Source: JAFDVL01 sp043783625 (lineage in GTDB: Bacteria; Acidobacteriota; Blastocatellia; RBC074). From it: a stretch of DNA of 49,766 nucleotides. The position numbers and the translations under genes were made by a program. This document shows positions 8,671-17,843 of this stretch, piece after piece. Below the pieces are notes generated by a model. The model was not told where the DNA came from. It did not search any database and saw only the letters and a list, made by a program, of their open reading frames with translations. Location: NCBI GenBank assembly GCA_043783625.1, contig JAYVZE010000033.1, positions 1 through 49,766 on the forward strand. Reading direction: 5' to 3'. How positions within the stretch are numbered: the stretch's first letter is position 1; every line of letters begins with the position of its first letter.

Positions 8671-9888
8671 CTACGGCTTCGGTTTCTCTTCATTCTCTTC
8701 AATCGCCGTCGCACGACTTAACCCATTCGCAGCCGCAGCCTCTGCAACAGCATTCAATCTCGTAAAATTCTGACGCGCTTGATCGGCATCGGCTTTGCGT
8801 CCGGCTTTGGAATACGCCCGCGCCAGCGCAAAATAAATTTTTGCTTCATCGGGAGCCATTCGTTGTGCCACTTCCAGCTCTTCGATAGCGCGGGGATTTT
8901 CTCCAGTTTCCAGATACAACCGACCTAAAATGTAATGTCCAAGCAATAATCGAGGATTAAGCTTGACGCCTTCTTCGGCGAGCTTCACGCCGTCTTGTGG
9001 CTCTTTATTTTTGATTTTGATGTAGGCGATTTGCAGGCGTGCTAAGGCATGACTAGGAGAATTTTCAATCTCTTTTTGAAAGGCTGGAATTGCCGTTTCA
9101 TCGTTGCGTAACTGGTAAAGTTGATAGCGACCATAGGCATAAAAAATGCCGGGAGTCTTCGCAAAATCCGCTGCCAGCCGATCATATTCACGCTGTCCGT
9201 CGCTGGCATTCAATTGCGCTACCAAATGCTGCGCGTATCCGGCACGGCGAATCATTTGATAATCGGGATGCTTCAAATCTATCTGCGCTGGCAGACTTGG
9301 AATTCTTAAAATTGACAATCCGGTGGCGATGAAAAGTTGCTCCGTATTCACATTGTCGTAACTCAAACCATCAAAAACTTTTTGTGCCATTTCAAATTCG
9401 CTCTTGAGCAGGAGCAACATCCCTTCGTGAAAACGCAGCACTTTTTTCAATTCAGGATTGTCGCCAATGCCAATCGTACGTCCTTGAATGAGGTGCGCCA
9501 GTGCATTGTCATATTCGCCTAAGCGAAATTCACACAACGCCATCATCGCAATCGGCGCGCCTGATTTCGGATTCAACGCTGCGGCATTATTGAAGGCTTT
9601 TGCGGCTTCGGGGTATTGGTCTTTTTCATAAAGCAACGTCGCCAGATACCACCAGCCTTCGCTCCATTTCGGAGAATAGGAAATCGCTTTTTTGTAGAGA
9701 CCAATCGCCTCGTCAAGATTGCCAGCTTCGCGTGCCTGATTCGCTTTGGCGGAGGCCTGCTCGAATTGTTGCGAAGTGGCGGCGGGCGGACGCGGTGCAG
9801 TTGCAGGACGCCGCTTTTGCGCCAGTACAGGTAAGGCTACTAGCAGGAGGAATAAAAGTATTTTGGTTGTATGTAATTTCGTTATCAT
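8671..9888 (-). CDS. Exported TPR-repeat protein
   Basis: This 405-residue protein starts MITKLHTTKILLFLLLVALPVLAQ, a signal peptide cleaved after about residue 24. A Pro/Ala-rich linker follows, and then TPR helices through most of the chain. Recognisable repeats include AREAGNLDEAIGLYKKAISYSPKW, GWWYLATLLYEKDQYPEAAKAF and, near the end, LGRLYLETGENPRAIEELEVAQRMAPDEAKIYFALARAYSKAGR. It probably acts in the periplasm as a protein-protein scaffold. No catalytic domain is visible. It is the last gene of the minus-strand group that includes the seven-haem cytochrome, separated from it by 105 bases that hold an inverted repeat, so it may have a transcript of its own. Confidence 0.85.
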   Translation of the reverse strand: MITKLHTTKILLFLLLVALPVLAQKRRPATAPRPPAATSQQFEQASAKANQAREAGNLDEAIGLYKKAISYSPKWSEGWWYLATLLYEKDQYPEAAKAFNNAAALNPKSGAPIAMMALCEFRLGEYDNALAHLIQGRTIGIGDNPELKKVLRFHEGMLLLLKSEFEMAQKVFDGLSYDNVNTEQLFIATGLSILRIPSLPAQIDLKHPDYQMIRRAGYAQHLVAQLNASDGQREYDRLAADFAKTPGIFYAYGRYQLYQLRNDETAIPAFQKEIENSPSHALARLQIAYIKIKNKEPQDGVKLAEEGVKLNPRLLLGHYILGRLYLETGENPRAIEELEVAQRMAPDEAKIYFALARAYSKAGRKADADQARQNFTRLNAVAEAAAANGLSRATAIEENEEKPKP

Positions 9889-9907
9889 TGCGGATTTTAT
9901 TTATTCG

Positions 9908-9992
9908 ATGTCCAGTAAACTTCAGTTTGCTGCTTTTCTCAAAGCTTCCACTTTCCCGGTAAAACCTCAACAAACTAAAGTTTGTTGGACAT
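9908..9992. repeat. Inverted repeat with AAACTAAAGTTT core
   Basis: The arm 9908-9932 pairs with 9968-9992 at 21 of 25 positions. The right arm is itself a hairpin (CAACAAAC/GTTTGTTG). The 14-base core CAAACTAAAGTTTG at 9971-9984 recurs exactly at 29493-29506 in another intergenic repeat. The element lies between the cytochrome and the downstream TPR gene, ending two bases before the cytochrome stop codon. Confidence 0.7.
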
Positions 9993-9993
9993 T

Positions 9994-11097
9994 TTAATTT
10001 GGATACGGTTCTCCCGCCTTCACGATACGAATTCGATGGTCGGTAAATTTTGAATGCGCACCTGTTAATTCAAGTTTTGGCATGTGGCACGAAGCGCAAT
10101 CTTTCGTTCCAACTTTACAAAGTTTATTCACCATTGGTTCTGTCTTCGTATGACAGGCAGCGCATTTTGCATCGTAGTATTTTGAATCCTGCTGCAATGG
10201 TTCGTGGACGTTGTGGCAGGCGATACAACTGATCCGTTGATCGTCGCTGTAGCATTTACTGTTGAAAATTCGATACGGTTGAAAGCGGACGTTATTGAGT
10301 CCACCCTGACGAGGAAATGCCATCAGGTCTTCTGCGCCACGATGACAGGAAGCACAAAAATCCTGGGTTAAATCATCTGGACTCATTTTCCCTGGATTGA
10401 AAATTTTGCTCACGCTAAGGTCTCCGGCTTTACTCGCTTTGATGTGATCGGCTCCAGGGCCGTGACAGCCTTCACACGTGATGCCGGGTTCCATCTTATC
10501 CAAATGCAATTGCTTGCCACTGACCGCGCCGGTGGAATGACAGGCAAAACATTGCATGGTTTCATCGCCGGAAATGACCCGCCCCAGACCTCCCTTTAAT
10601 GATTCAGGAACCGTACGCGGCAGACCAATCGTAAAATCCAGCCCGTTGGCTTCGTTGTAATAACTCACCAGGCTTTCATAAAATTCACCCTTATATTCAA
10701 GCACATACGTCTGCCCGGCTTTGCCCTGTCCGAAAGCGTATTTGACCGGAACCGAAAGCGTTTCCGCACCTTTTGTGACGCTATAAAAACTTTCTTTTTC
10801 TTTCCGAATGATTTCGATTTTGTATGTCCCTGTTTGAAAGCTGAGACTCGGATGCTTGCTCAGGATTTCGGAGTTGTGAACATGCTCTAACGCCCGCCCC
10901 ATGGAATTTAATAGTTGTGATTTATTTTTATCGGCGTGACATTCGGCACAGGCTTGTCGCCCGGCAAAGACTGCTCCGGCGGGAACTTTGGTGGGACGCC
11001 AGTTGACCTTCGGGCTTTGACTTTTGCTCACCAGACTAAAGCCAAACACGACAAAGCTCGCTACTAAAATCAATTTTACGACTAGACTACTTTTCAT
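9994..11097 (-). CDS. Seven-haem c-type cytochrome, exported
   Basis: This 367-residue protein has an N-terminal hydrophobic segment (residues 8-24) that acts as a signal peptide or anchor, and seven CxxCH haem-attachment motifs starting at Cys50, 183, 208, 248, 291, 312 and 334. The motifs bunch in the C-terminal half, leaving a beta-rich region (about 88-160, YKIEIIRKEKESFYSVTKG) between the first two haems. This is typical of a group of cytochrome c554/NapC-like multihaem proteins in Acidobacteria. It should carry electrons in the periplasm; the partners are unknown. Extra His residues (His71-74 area, His300 region, His347, His354) could be distal ligands. The start overlaps the end of the TPR gene by 11 bases, pointing to coupled translation. 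An active Ccm/Ccs maturation system is implied, but none is encoded here. Confidence 0.92.
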   Translation of the reverse strand: MKSSLVVKLILVASFVVFGFSLVSKSQSPKVNWRPTKVPAGAVFAGRQACAECHADKNKSQLLNSMGRALEHVHNSEILSKHPSLSFQTGTYKIEIIRKEKESFYSVTKGAETLSVPVKYAFGQGKAGQTYVLEYKGEFYESLVSYYNEANGLDFTIGLPRTVPESLKGGLGRVISGDETMQCFACHSTGAVSGKQLHLDKMEPGITCEGCHGPGADHIKASKAGDLSVSKIFNPGKMSPDDLTQDFCASCHRGAEDLMAFPRQGGLNNVRFQPYRIFNSKCYSDDQRISCIACHNVHEPLQQDSKYYDAKCAACHTKTEPMVNKLCKVGTKDCASCHMPKLELTGAHSKFTDHRIRIVKAGEPYPN

Positions 11098-12268
11098 TAG
11101 GTTTCACGAGCGGATTTTTGAGGCTTCGATCATTCGGATCAGCCTGTTTTTGTGACTGCGTGGTCGGTTGATTTTTTTGCTGCTCCGCCGTCAACCGCGC
11201 AATAATTGCCTGTTCACGTTTGGCATCTTCCGTACGTTTTAACTTGAAATATACTCTAGCTAAAAGAACGTGCGCCTGATTGTAATTTGGAAGTTGCGCA
11301 ATGACCGCTTCGAGATATTTCGCCGCTTCTTCAGGCTTTCCCTGCGCATTCACGAGCTGCGCTAATTGAAACATCGGAGCTGGATCATTCGGGCGTAATT
11401 CCAGCGAACGCTTCAAGAGTTTTTCGCCTTCGTCCAATCTATTATCTTCACGATATAACCATCCAAGCCGCGTATTCGCCACAAAATCATTCGGGCTTAA
11501 TGCCAGTTCATCCTGAAAAGCCTTAATCGCTAAATCACGATTTCCGGTCATTAAATAAACGACTCCAAGCTGTGAATGCGCTGTCGGCAATTTGGGATTT
11601 ATCTCCACTGCCTGTTTTAATTCTTCAGCGGCTAGTTGCAATTCTTTTCGCGCTAAATTAAATGATCCGATGATGAGATGCGCTTCAGCAGAATTAAGAT
11701 TTCTGAACACTTTATCTACGAGCAATTGCCCTTTGTCTATTTGTTCATTTTGGATGTAAGCATTGGCAAGAGCATACGCGACGGAAATATTATCGTTTTG
11801 TGCGGCATAAACTTTCTCAAACTCGGCAATTGCCGGATTGAATTTTCCGGCATAAAACAAGCACATTCCATTTAAAAACCTGGCTTGAAAATTCTCCGGC
11901 TGCGCTTTCACGACTTGCTGAAATTCAACTTGTGCTTCGGTGAAATATTCCGTTTGATAGAAGGCAATCCCCAGGTTAAGGCGCGTAATATTTTCGGCTG
12001 GATCAATTTCAAGAGCCGCCTTGTAACTATTAATGGCTTTCTCGTACTGCCCTAATTTGGCGTGAATGATGCCAAGATTGGAGAGTGCATCAGAACGGCG
12101 CGGGATGAGTTTTAGAGCGGCTTCATAGGCTTCTTGCGCACCCTGTAAATCACCTTTTTGTTGAAGCTCTACCCCGTGCGCAAAATACGCTTCAGATTGG
12201 CGCACAGTCTCTTTATTCTGCACCGGGGTTGCAAAAAAAAACAGAATGAAAAGCAGTTGGACAAGCAT
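11087..12268 (-). CDS. Exported TPR-repeat protein coupled to the seven-haem cytochrome
   Basis: This 393-residue protein has a short hydrophobic leader (MLVQLLFILFFFATP) and roughly ten TPR units beginning at residue 26 (YFAHGVELQQKGDLQGAQEAYEAALKLIP). Classic repeats follow, such as LGIIHAKLGQYEKAINSYKAALEIDP. The final 25 residues are polar (Gln/Lys/Asn rich). It probably lies in the periplasm and may organise the cytochrome or its partners: its 3' end overlaps the cytochrome start by 11 bases, and its own ATG overlaps the stop of the Rpn-like gene by one base. Fusions or gene pairs of TPR proteins with multihaem cytochromes are common in Acidobacteria, which supports joint function, but the process served is unknown. 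Confidence 0.87.
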   Translation of the reverse strand: MLVQLLFILFFFATPVQNKETVRQSEAYFAHGVELQQKGDLQGAQEAYEAALKLIPRRSDALSNLGIIHAKLGQYEKAINSYKAALEIDPAENITRLNLGIAFYQTEYFTEAQVEFQQVVKAQPENFQARFLNGMCLFYAGKFNPAIAEFEKVYAAQNDNISVAYALANAYIQNEQIDKGQLLVDKVFRNLNSAEAHLIIGSFNLARKELQLAAEELKQAVEINPKLPTAHSQLGVVYLMTGNRDLAIKAFQDELALSPNDFVANTRLGWLYREDNRLDEGEKLLKRSLELRPNDPAPMFQLAQLVNAQGKPEEAAKYLEAVIAQLPNYNQAHVLLARVYFKLKRTEDAKREQAIIARLTAEQQKNQPTTQSQKQADPNDRSLKNPLVKPNEK

Positions 12269-13203
12269 TAGGCGTCAGTTTTTTGGGCGGCGATTTCTTT
12301 AATGCGACTATTCAGCGCAGCCGCACTATCGAATTGTAAAATTTCTTCGACCAGTGAACTCATTTTTTCGAGATCGTGAATTTCGGTCAGTTCGGTCGCC
12401 AGTTCGATGCCCGGAAAGCGATTAATAGCCAACCGCCGCAAGGCATGTTCGGCTGCGGCAGTTCCTTGTTGTAAGCCTTGTTGTAAGCCTTGTTGCTCTC
12501 CTTTTGCCTGCCCTTCCAGCAGAATCATTTGGTAGATGCTGGAATCCCGTAAGTCATGTAATGAAATCATTTTTGTTCCCCCTACAAGTTCAAGTAAGTC
12601 CACATTATTGTAACGCAAACCACCAAGCACAAGAAAGTGCAATGCCATTTCGCGCCGTTTGGTTTCATCCTGAACATCACACAGACGCTCAGCACTTTCG
12701 AGTAAAGCTTCCTCTCCACCTTGCATCAACGGAACGAAGGGTAGGATGGTTTCGCTGCGCCGTGCCATTGCTTCTGTCGCGGAAACCTCCCACAGTCGAA
12801 TGACTGGATAATGAGTGACCACCTGCGTTCGACCAGCATTAATGATGCCCATCAGTGGCAGGTTGAGCGGGAACCTTTTCTTACTCAAAACGAGTACATA
12901 GCTGAACACTGGCAGACGATATTTCAACCACGCCAGCACGGCGTATTCTGGCATTCGTTGTGGAATGGCGGCGTCCCAATACGTTTGGGCTTCGATGTGG
13001 ATGAGGTAGGTTTCTTCCGAGGTCGTAATGCGATATAGCTGATCGGGCAACACTGCCGGAAAGCTTAACTCCGGTGGCAGCACCTCAATCGAAGTCAGAT
13101 TTTCAGGCAGTGCGCCGAGCAGAAATAATAATGATTCCGCGTCCTTTTCAGCCAAATATTTAAAGGCTTGATCGTATGGCTTATCCGTCGAATTTGACAT
13201 CAA
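12268..13203 (-). CDS. Rpn/YhgA-like PD-(D/E)xK nuclease family protein
   Basis: This 311-residue cytoplasmic protein has an N-terminal KPYDQAFKYLAEKDAESLL segment and ETYLIHIEAQTYWDAAIPQRMPEY (about 61-84). These match the Rpn/YhgA-like family, in which the HIExQ motif belongs to the restriction-endonuclease-like core; such proteins promote recombination or cut DNA. The C-terminal part is helical and contains a perfect 12-base tandem repeat encoding GLQQ units (12464-12495). The ATG at 13203 is followed directly by a second one at 13200. The stop overlaps the next ATG by one base, so this nuclease-like gene is translationally coupled to a periplasmic TPR gene. That partner is odd, and suggests either late insertion into the operon or a domestic role. 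Confidence 0.75.
   Translation of the reverse strand: MMSNSTDKPYDQAFKYLAEKDAESLLFLLGALPENLTSIEVLPPELSFPAVLPDQLYRITTSEETYLIHIEAQTYWDAAIPQRMPEYAVLAWLKYRLPVFSYVLVLSKKRFPLNLPLMGIINAGRTQVVTHYPVIRLWEVSATEAMARRSETILPFVPLMQGGEEALLESAERLCDVQDETKRREMALHFLVLGGLRYNNVDLLELVGGTKMISLHDLRDSSIYQMILLEGQAKGEQQGLQQGLQQGTAAAEHALRRLAINRFPGIELATELTEIHDLEKMSSLVEEILQFDSAAALNSRIKEIAAQKTDA
12464..12495 (-). repeat. 12-base tandem repeat inside the Rpn-like gene
   Basis: The unit CCTTGTTGTAAG (plus strand) occurs twice in full, at 12464-12475 and 12476-12487, and a third time for its first eight bases. On the coding strand it specifies repeated Gly-Leu-Gln-Gln. The unit is a multiple of three, so gain or loss of copies would change linker length without breaking the frame. 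Confidence 0.9.
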
Positions 13204-13229
13204 TTTTACCTGCCTTGAACGCAGTCCGC

Positions 13230-13892
13230 TTATTTCTCAAACGCAATGTTGTCAGCAATCACGATGCCTTTGGATGGAGCTTGTGTGACGCTAATTTGGA
13301 TCCCGGTGAGCTTCTTCAAGACTTGGTCAGTCGTCACTTTTTTTGTGACCCAATCACCTGTCGGCTGCTTAAAATCAGTCAACGGAATTTTATAATTCTG
13401 AAGTGAAGAAGTAACCGTAAGAATTTTTTCAGGATGAGCACCAGCAGCATCTACGCCATTGCCTTCACTAATCACTCGCAATCGAAGTTGCGTCACGCCA
13501 GCCGCGCCCAGATCAATGGAGAGATTTTTATAACCCGAAATATCTTCACTTTTGACCAGTAAAGTCTTGGCCCAATCATCCAGCCTTCCCTTGTCTTTCA
13601 TTCCTATAATCTTCATCGAAGCCTCCGCCCAGGGATTTTGTGGGATGTCGAATTCAAATCCCAGGCGCTGCGTCAGTGGAGCTTGCGCGCCAAACATGCG
13701 AGGATTAATTTTGGGTTTACTGGCAGGATTCGGGGCATTCGAATCAAACACAATCTGACCTTCACGATTGCTGATCGGGCGATTTTCCTTACTCAGTTTT
13801 TCAAAGTCAGCATAAACCAGCCTTGAGGCATCCTGTGCGATGGTCAAACAAGTAATCAAAAAAATTGCTGCTGCTAAAAAGTAGTATTTCAT
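13230..13892 (-). CDS. Exported protein of unknown function, possible carbohydrate-binding-like fold
   Basis: From the ATG at 13892 the product has 220 residues. This start is preferred over upstream ones because GGAGG lies seven to twelve bases before it and a good signal peptide follows (MKYYFLAAAIFLITCLTIAQD). The mature part is beta-rich. It has a segment YKNLSIDLGAAGVTQLRLRVISEG and ends in GIVIADNIAFEK, a pattern seen in jelly-roll domains such as CBM11/CIA30-like modules, where the last strand reads D-N-I-x-F. That assignment is a fold guess, not a family match. It sits 87 bases downstream of the TonB receptor gene, after a hairpin, and 26 bases upstream of the Rpn-like gene. It may bind a ligand handled by the receptor. 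Confidence 0.7.
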   Translation of the reverse strand: MKYYFLAAAIFLITCLTIAQDASRLVYADFEKLSKENRPISNREGQIVFDSNAPNPASKPKINPRMFGAQAPLTQRLGFEFDIPQNPWAEASMKIIGMKDKGRLDDWAKTLLVKSEDISGYKNLSIDLGAAGVTQLRLRVISEGNGVDAAGAHPEKILTVTSSLQNYKIPLTDFKQPTGDWVTKKVTTDQVLKKLTGIQISVTQAPSKGIVIADNIAFEK

Positions 13893-13912
13893 GGGGAGAC
13901 CTCCAAATAAAT

Positions 13913-13952
13913 TTGGTGCGAGAGAGCTGATTTCGCATCCCCCTCGCACCAA
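13913..13952 (-). terminator. Stem-loop between the TonB receptor and the small exported protein
   Basis: TTGGTGCGAG (13913-13922) is perfectly complementary to CTCGCACCAA (13943-13952), giving a 10-bp stem with a 20-base loop. It lies in the 87-base gap after the TonB receptor stop. It overlaps the leader of the next gene, so partial termination or differential expression of the two genes is plausible. No T-run follows. Confidence 0.5.
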
Positions 13953-13979
13953 TAGTTGTAACACCAATTAAGTTGACAC

Positions 13980-16900
13980 TTAGAAGGTGAACTTGAGCGC
14001 TAACTCGATGACTCGGTTACCGCGTTTCGTAGTAATTTTTCCAAAGTTTTTCTTAGTGTCATCGGTGAAACTAAAGCCCTTAGAAATATCACAAATATCT
14101 TGTGCCGTACCACCATTGCCATTAGCAACAGTTCGATTGTAGGTCTGTTCAACCCCGGCAGCATCACGATATTTGAAGTTAGTTGTAGTTTTGACATTAC
14201 AGACCGTCTGCAATGTCAAGAAAATATCACTCTGTCCTGAATCGCCAGTATTGATATTTTTCGCAAATGCCTGATTGAAAACATTGAAGAATCCTGCACG
14301 GAATTGCAGATTCTTGGTCTCTTTAATCTTAAAGTTCTTAAAGAGACTAACGTCAAAGTTTGATTTATTAGGAGTCCGCAGATACACCGGAGAAACCGAA
14401 GGACCTGAGGTTCCTGCTGCAGGGATACTAATGCCAGCGAGATCAATAAGACTTGATCCAACCTTAGTACCATTCTTTCGCGGATCACCAGTAAAGGTTG
14501 GTGAAACAGCTCCAGCAGCGTTACCGCTATCACGAACAAAGGCATCCGAACCAAAGTAGGCAATTGCCGTCGAATTGTTCACAATATCTCCGGTGAACCT
14601 CAGACGTATCGGAGTACCACTACTTAACGTAGTAATACCGGATAATTGCCAACCATTCATTAAGCCACCCGTGAATTTATTCTTTAATCCCCCACGTGCC
14701 AACTCAGGAATATTGTAGTTGTACGAGAGGTTAAAGACATGTGTTCGGTCATAATCCAGAACGCCGAAGGTACGCCCACGCGCATCCAGCGGGTCAACGT
14801 CCTGTCCGTCACCAGCTAAGGTTCCCAATACTTTCGAGAAAGTGTAGGTAGCATAGAACTGAAGGCTCTTGCCTAACTGACGGCTGAGAGTTGCCTGTAG
14901 TGAATGGTAATTGGAAGTTCCAGTATATTCCTGATAACGAAGAGTATTCAAATCAGGATAAGTTCTGAACTTATTGATAGCCGCACCATCAAGTGCTGTG
15001 CGAACAAGAATGTTCGACAAATCAGCCTTAACCCCGGTCGTAACTATCGGCTTACAGCTACCATTGACAGCCGGATTACAAGCAGTTGTATCCAGGAATG
15101 TAGTAGTACTACCCGGATCGCCTGGAACTGCCCCGCTCAACAATTTTCCTAACGGAACGTAGTTGATGCTGCGACGATTTCCGAGATGGCGAGCCAAGGT
15201 ACTAACATACGCTACTTCCAGTACTGTTTGGAATGGGAGTCGTTTTGCGACGCTCAAACTCATTGAGTACGTGGTTGGGAATTTTTTGGAATCAGGATTT
15301 GGTGAAAGAATATCTCCACCACCACTTGCCAATTTAAGCGGATTTGGCAAAGACAAATTGTCGAAGGTTAATCCTCCAATCTGCGAAAAGGTCTTGCCAT
15401 CGGCAGACGTTCCTGAACCTTGGATGGTATCTCCGGCACCAAAACTGGTACCGATATTTCCATTCGTTGCGGAACGAAGAGTTGCATCGTATTGAGCGTT
15501 ACCTTGTACACGGTTGTAGAAGATTCCGGCTCCGCCACGAATGACCATATCGCCATTGCCTTTAACGTCCCAGGCAATGTTCAGACGTGGTGCCCACTCA
15601 ACTGGAGGAGGAGTTACACCACCTTTGGGAATCTGACCACGACGAGCAGAAACAATTCCGTTCGGGCTGAAAGGGTCGCCGCCAATGTAATAACCGGCAC
15701 CCAGTTTATACGCCTTTGGATCGAATAAAATATCGAACCCTTTGCGTTCTTTGTTGATTGTCATGTGGGTCGCACGCATGCCGTACTCGAAAGTAAGGTT
15801 GGAACGAATCTTCCATGAATCCTGAGCATAAACTTCGTAGTTATAGAAACGGTAATTACCCGGCTTAATTTTTACACTATGACTAACACTCCCGAGTTGC
15901 CCCACGAGTAGATTTCCAAAATCATTGTTTGTACCGTTGCTGTTCCATTGATTGAATTCAATCTGACCTTCCGAGGTATCCTGGAAGTTTTGCTTCTTGT
16001 TTCCCTGCTCAACCACGCCACCGAATTTCAGTGAATGGCTGCCAACAATTTTGGTTAAGTTGTCAGTCACAGAGAAGCTGTCATTGTAGGCAAAGATCGG
16101 ATTCGTTCCGGGTGACCAGAGTGAACCCATCGCCCAACTAATTAATGAAAGTGGAGCATTATCGCTCTGCCGTCCGAACTGCTTGTCAAAAGGAAGCTTT
16201 AAGTTATTAAGACCTAACGTGCTTAATTTAACTTTGCTTGCGTCCGCATAGTTGTTATCAAGTTTGAGCTTGCTGCCGCTGATAACAACTTCATTCGTCA
16301 TCGTCGGGTTCAGCACACTTGTGATTCCAACTGCAACTGAGCGACCCAAATTCGAACTTTGGTTATGGGTTGGTAATTCGTAACTTGAAGGCCCCCACCA
16401 GATACCATACGCACCATCTTGCAATTCCGTCTCACGAGTCAATCGAACATACATGTTCGACTTCTCGTTGAGCTTGTAATCAAATCGCATTTTCAAGTCT
16501 TTACGATTTAAGAACTGCGTTGGATTAGCAACATAGTTGTAACGTCCGCTTGGGTCATTAAAGTTTGGCGCCGGGTAAAGATTTATCAGGGCTTTACCGT
16601 AAGGGTGGATGTATGGGGTCAGGTTGCCATTCGCAACGTTTTGACCAGCATTTGCAAATCCATAAGGAACGGTGACGTTCCCAGCCTGATTCAGAATGCT
16701 CTTACCAATGATTTCGCTGAAATCGCCAGTACGTTGTTTTAAGGTAGGAACGACAGCAGTTTTTGGATCAGCTCCAAAACTTTGAAGTTGTGATTCGTAT
16801 CCGACCCAAAAGAATAACTTGTCACGGCTTTCATTAAATCCGCCGAGTGGTCCGAAAACTTTTTTGGGTAAATAGACAGGGCCGCCAATATTTCCACCCG

Positions 16901-17843
16901 TATAGTAGAAACGTCCGGGAGGCTTGGCTCCCGCCAATGAATTAGGATCACGCCCTTTAAGGTAATTACGGAAACGGTCATTTGCCGCTAACGCATCGTG
17001 ACGCGTGTAGTTGTAAACAGAGCCGTGGAAATCACGACCGCCACCTTTGGTGACTGCGCTGATTTGCACGCCGCTGTTGCCATGTTCGGCTGCGAAGTTA
17101 CTGGACTGAACCGTCACTTCCTGCACCATATCGTTGTTCATTGAAACGATAGAGCCGCAGTTACAACCGATGTCAATCACGCGTGAACCGTCTACGGAAA
17201 CGTTATTATTGTTTCCGCGTTGACCGTTGACTGCGTAATCCGCTGCGTTACCGAAACTGGTCACAGCTCCGGCCTGGTCGGGAGCGACGACGCCGGGAAG
17301 GACGCGTAGCAATTCAAGGCTTGAACGACCGATGATCGAAAGATTTTCGATCTGTGAAGCTTTAATTGTATTTGAGCGTTCGCCGGTTTCAGTTTTGATT
17401 TCTTCAATCGCGCTGCCGACGATGTTGACGGTCTCGTTAGCACCACCAGCTTGTAAGGCAATGTCTATACCTTTGGTTTCGCTGGGGCTGAGAGAAACAC
17501 CTGATTGGATGCTCTTTTTAAAGTTACCGGCTTCTACCGTAATGGTATAAGTTCCGGGGTCGAGCGCGGGGAAAGAAAATCCGCCATCGCTGTTGGTTGT
17601 GCCTTTACGCTCTGAGCCGGTACGATCAGATTTTGCAACGACTGTTGCATTGGGAACGACTGCGCCCGACTGATCTTTCACGACTCCGCGTATGGTGCCG
17701 CTTGCTGAGACCTGTGCGAATGCCGCAGGTTGAAGCAAGAGCGTGAACATTAGAGCAACTACTGCTACCAACGGTGTCAGTAGACGCCCTCGCAGCAAGT
17801 GTGTACTCGAATGTGGTGTAGAAGTTTGAATACTTCTATGCAT
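13980..17843 (-). CDS. TonB-dependent outer-membrane receptor with carboxypeptidase-regulatory-like N-terminal domain (Oar-like)
   Basis: The product has 1287 residues from the ATG at 17843. That start has GGAGGA eight bases upstream; a GTG 27 bases earlier is open but lacks a site. The signal peptide ends LLLQPAAFAQ. Next come a carboxypeptidase-regulatory-like/CarbopepD domain (about 50-130; GTIRGVVKDQSGAVVPNATVVAKS), a TonB plug (about 135-270; VLPGVVAPDQ, VNGQRGNNNNVSVDG) and a beta-barrel ending in VIELALKFTF, with the terminal aromatic residue needed for outer-membrane insertion. Acidobacteria carry many such very large receptors, thought to import oligosaccharides, peptides or other polymers; the substrate here is not readable. 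No TonB/ExbB/ExbD genes are in the window. A 470-base upstream region with a palindrome at 17978-17995 probably carries its control signals. Confidence 0.93.
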   Translation of the reverse strand: MHRSIQTSTPHSSTHLLRGRLLTPLVAVVALMFTLLLQPAAFAQVSASGTIRGVVKDQSGAVVPNATVVAKSDRTGSERKGTTNSDGGFSFPALDPGTYTITVEAGNFKKSIQSGVSLSPSETKGIDIALQAGGANETVNIVGSAIEEIKTETGERSNTIKASQIENLSIIGRSSLELLRVLPGVVAPDQAGAVTSFGNAADYAVNGQRGNNNNVSVDGSRVIDIGCNCGSIVSMNNDMVQEVTVQSSNFAAEHGNSGVQISAVTKGGGRDFHGSVYNYTRHDALAANDRFRNYLKGRDPNSLAGAKPPGRFYYTGGNIGGPVYLPKKVFGPLGGFNESRDKLFFWVGYESQLQSFGADPKTAVVPTLKQRTGDFSEIIGKSILNQAGNVTVPYGFANAGQNVANGNLTPYIHPYGKALINLYPAPNFNDPSGRYNYVANPTQFLNRKDLKMRFDYKLNEKSNMYVRLTRETELQDGAYGIWWGPSSYELPTHNQSSNLGRSVAVGITSVLNPTMTNEVVISGSKLKLDNNYADASKVKLSTLGLNNLKLPFDKQFGRQSDNAPLSLISWAMGSLWSPGTNPIFAYNDSFSVTDNLTKIVGSHSLKFGGVVEQGNKKQNFQDTSEGQIEFNQWNSNGTNNDFGNLLVGQLGSVSHSVKIKPGNYRFYNYEVYAQDSWKIRSNLTFEYGMRATHMTINKERKGFDILFDPKAYKLGAGYYIGGDPFSPNGIVSARRGQIPKGGVTPPPVEWAPRLNIAWDVKGNGDMVIRGGAGIFYNRVQGNAQYDATLRSATNGNIGTSFGAGDTIQGSGTSADGKTFSQIGGLTFDNLSLPNPLKLASGGGDILSPNPDSKKFPTTYSMSLSVAKRLPFQTVLEVAYVSTLARHLGNRRSINYVPLGKLLSGAVPGDPGSTTTFLDTTACNPAVNGSCKPIVTTGVKADLSNILVRTALDGAAINKFRTYPDLNTLRYQEYTGTSNYHSLQATLSRQLGKSLQFYATYTFSKVLGTLAGDGQDVDPLDARGRTFGVLDYDRTHVFNLSYNYNIPELARGGLKNKFTGGLMNGWQLSGITTLSSGTPIRLRFTGDIVNNSTAIAYFGSDAFVRDSGNAAGAVSPTFTGDPRKNGTKVGSSLIDLAGISIPAAGTSGPSVSPVYLRTPNKSNFDVSLFKNFKIKETKNLQFRAGFFNVFNQAFAKNINTGDSGQSDIFLTLQTVCNVKTTTNFKYRDAAGVEQTYNRTVANGNGGTAQDICDISKGFSFTDDTKKNFGKITTKRGNRVIELALKFTF

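Noticed and set aside
8533..8773. Short plus-strand frames across the GCAAGC repeat
   Set aside because: Their residues come from the palindrome itself (for example KQDACAP), a common source of false small proteins.
12464..12495. CRISPR-like repeats
   Set aside because: The units are 12 bases, directly adjacent, in frame within a gene and without spacers.
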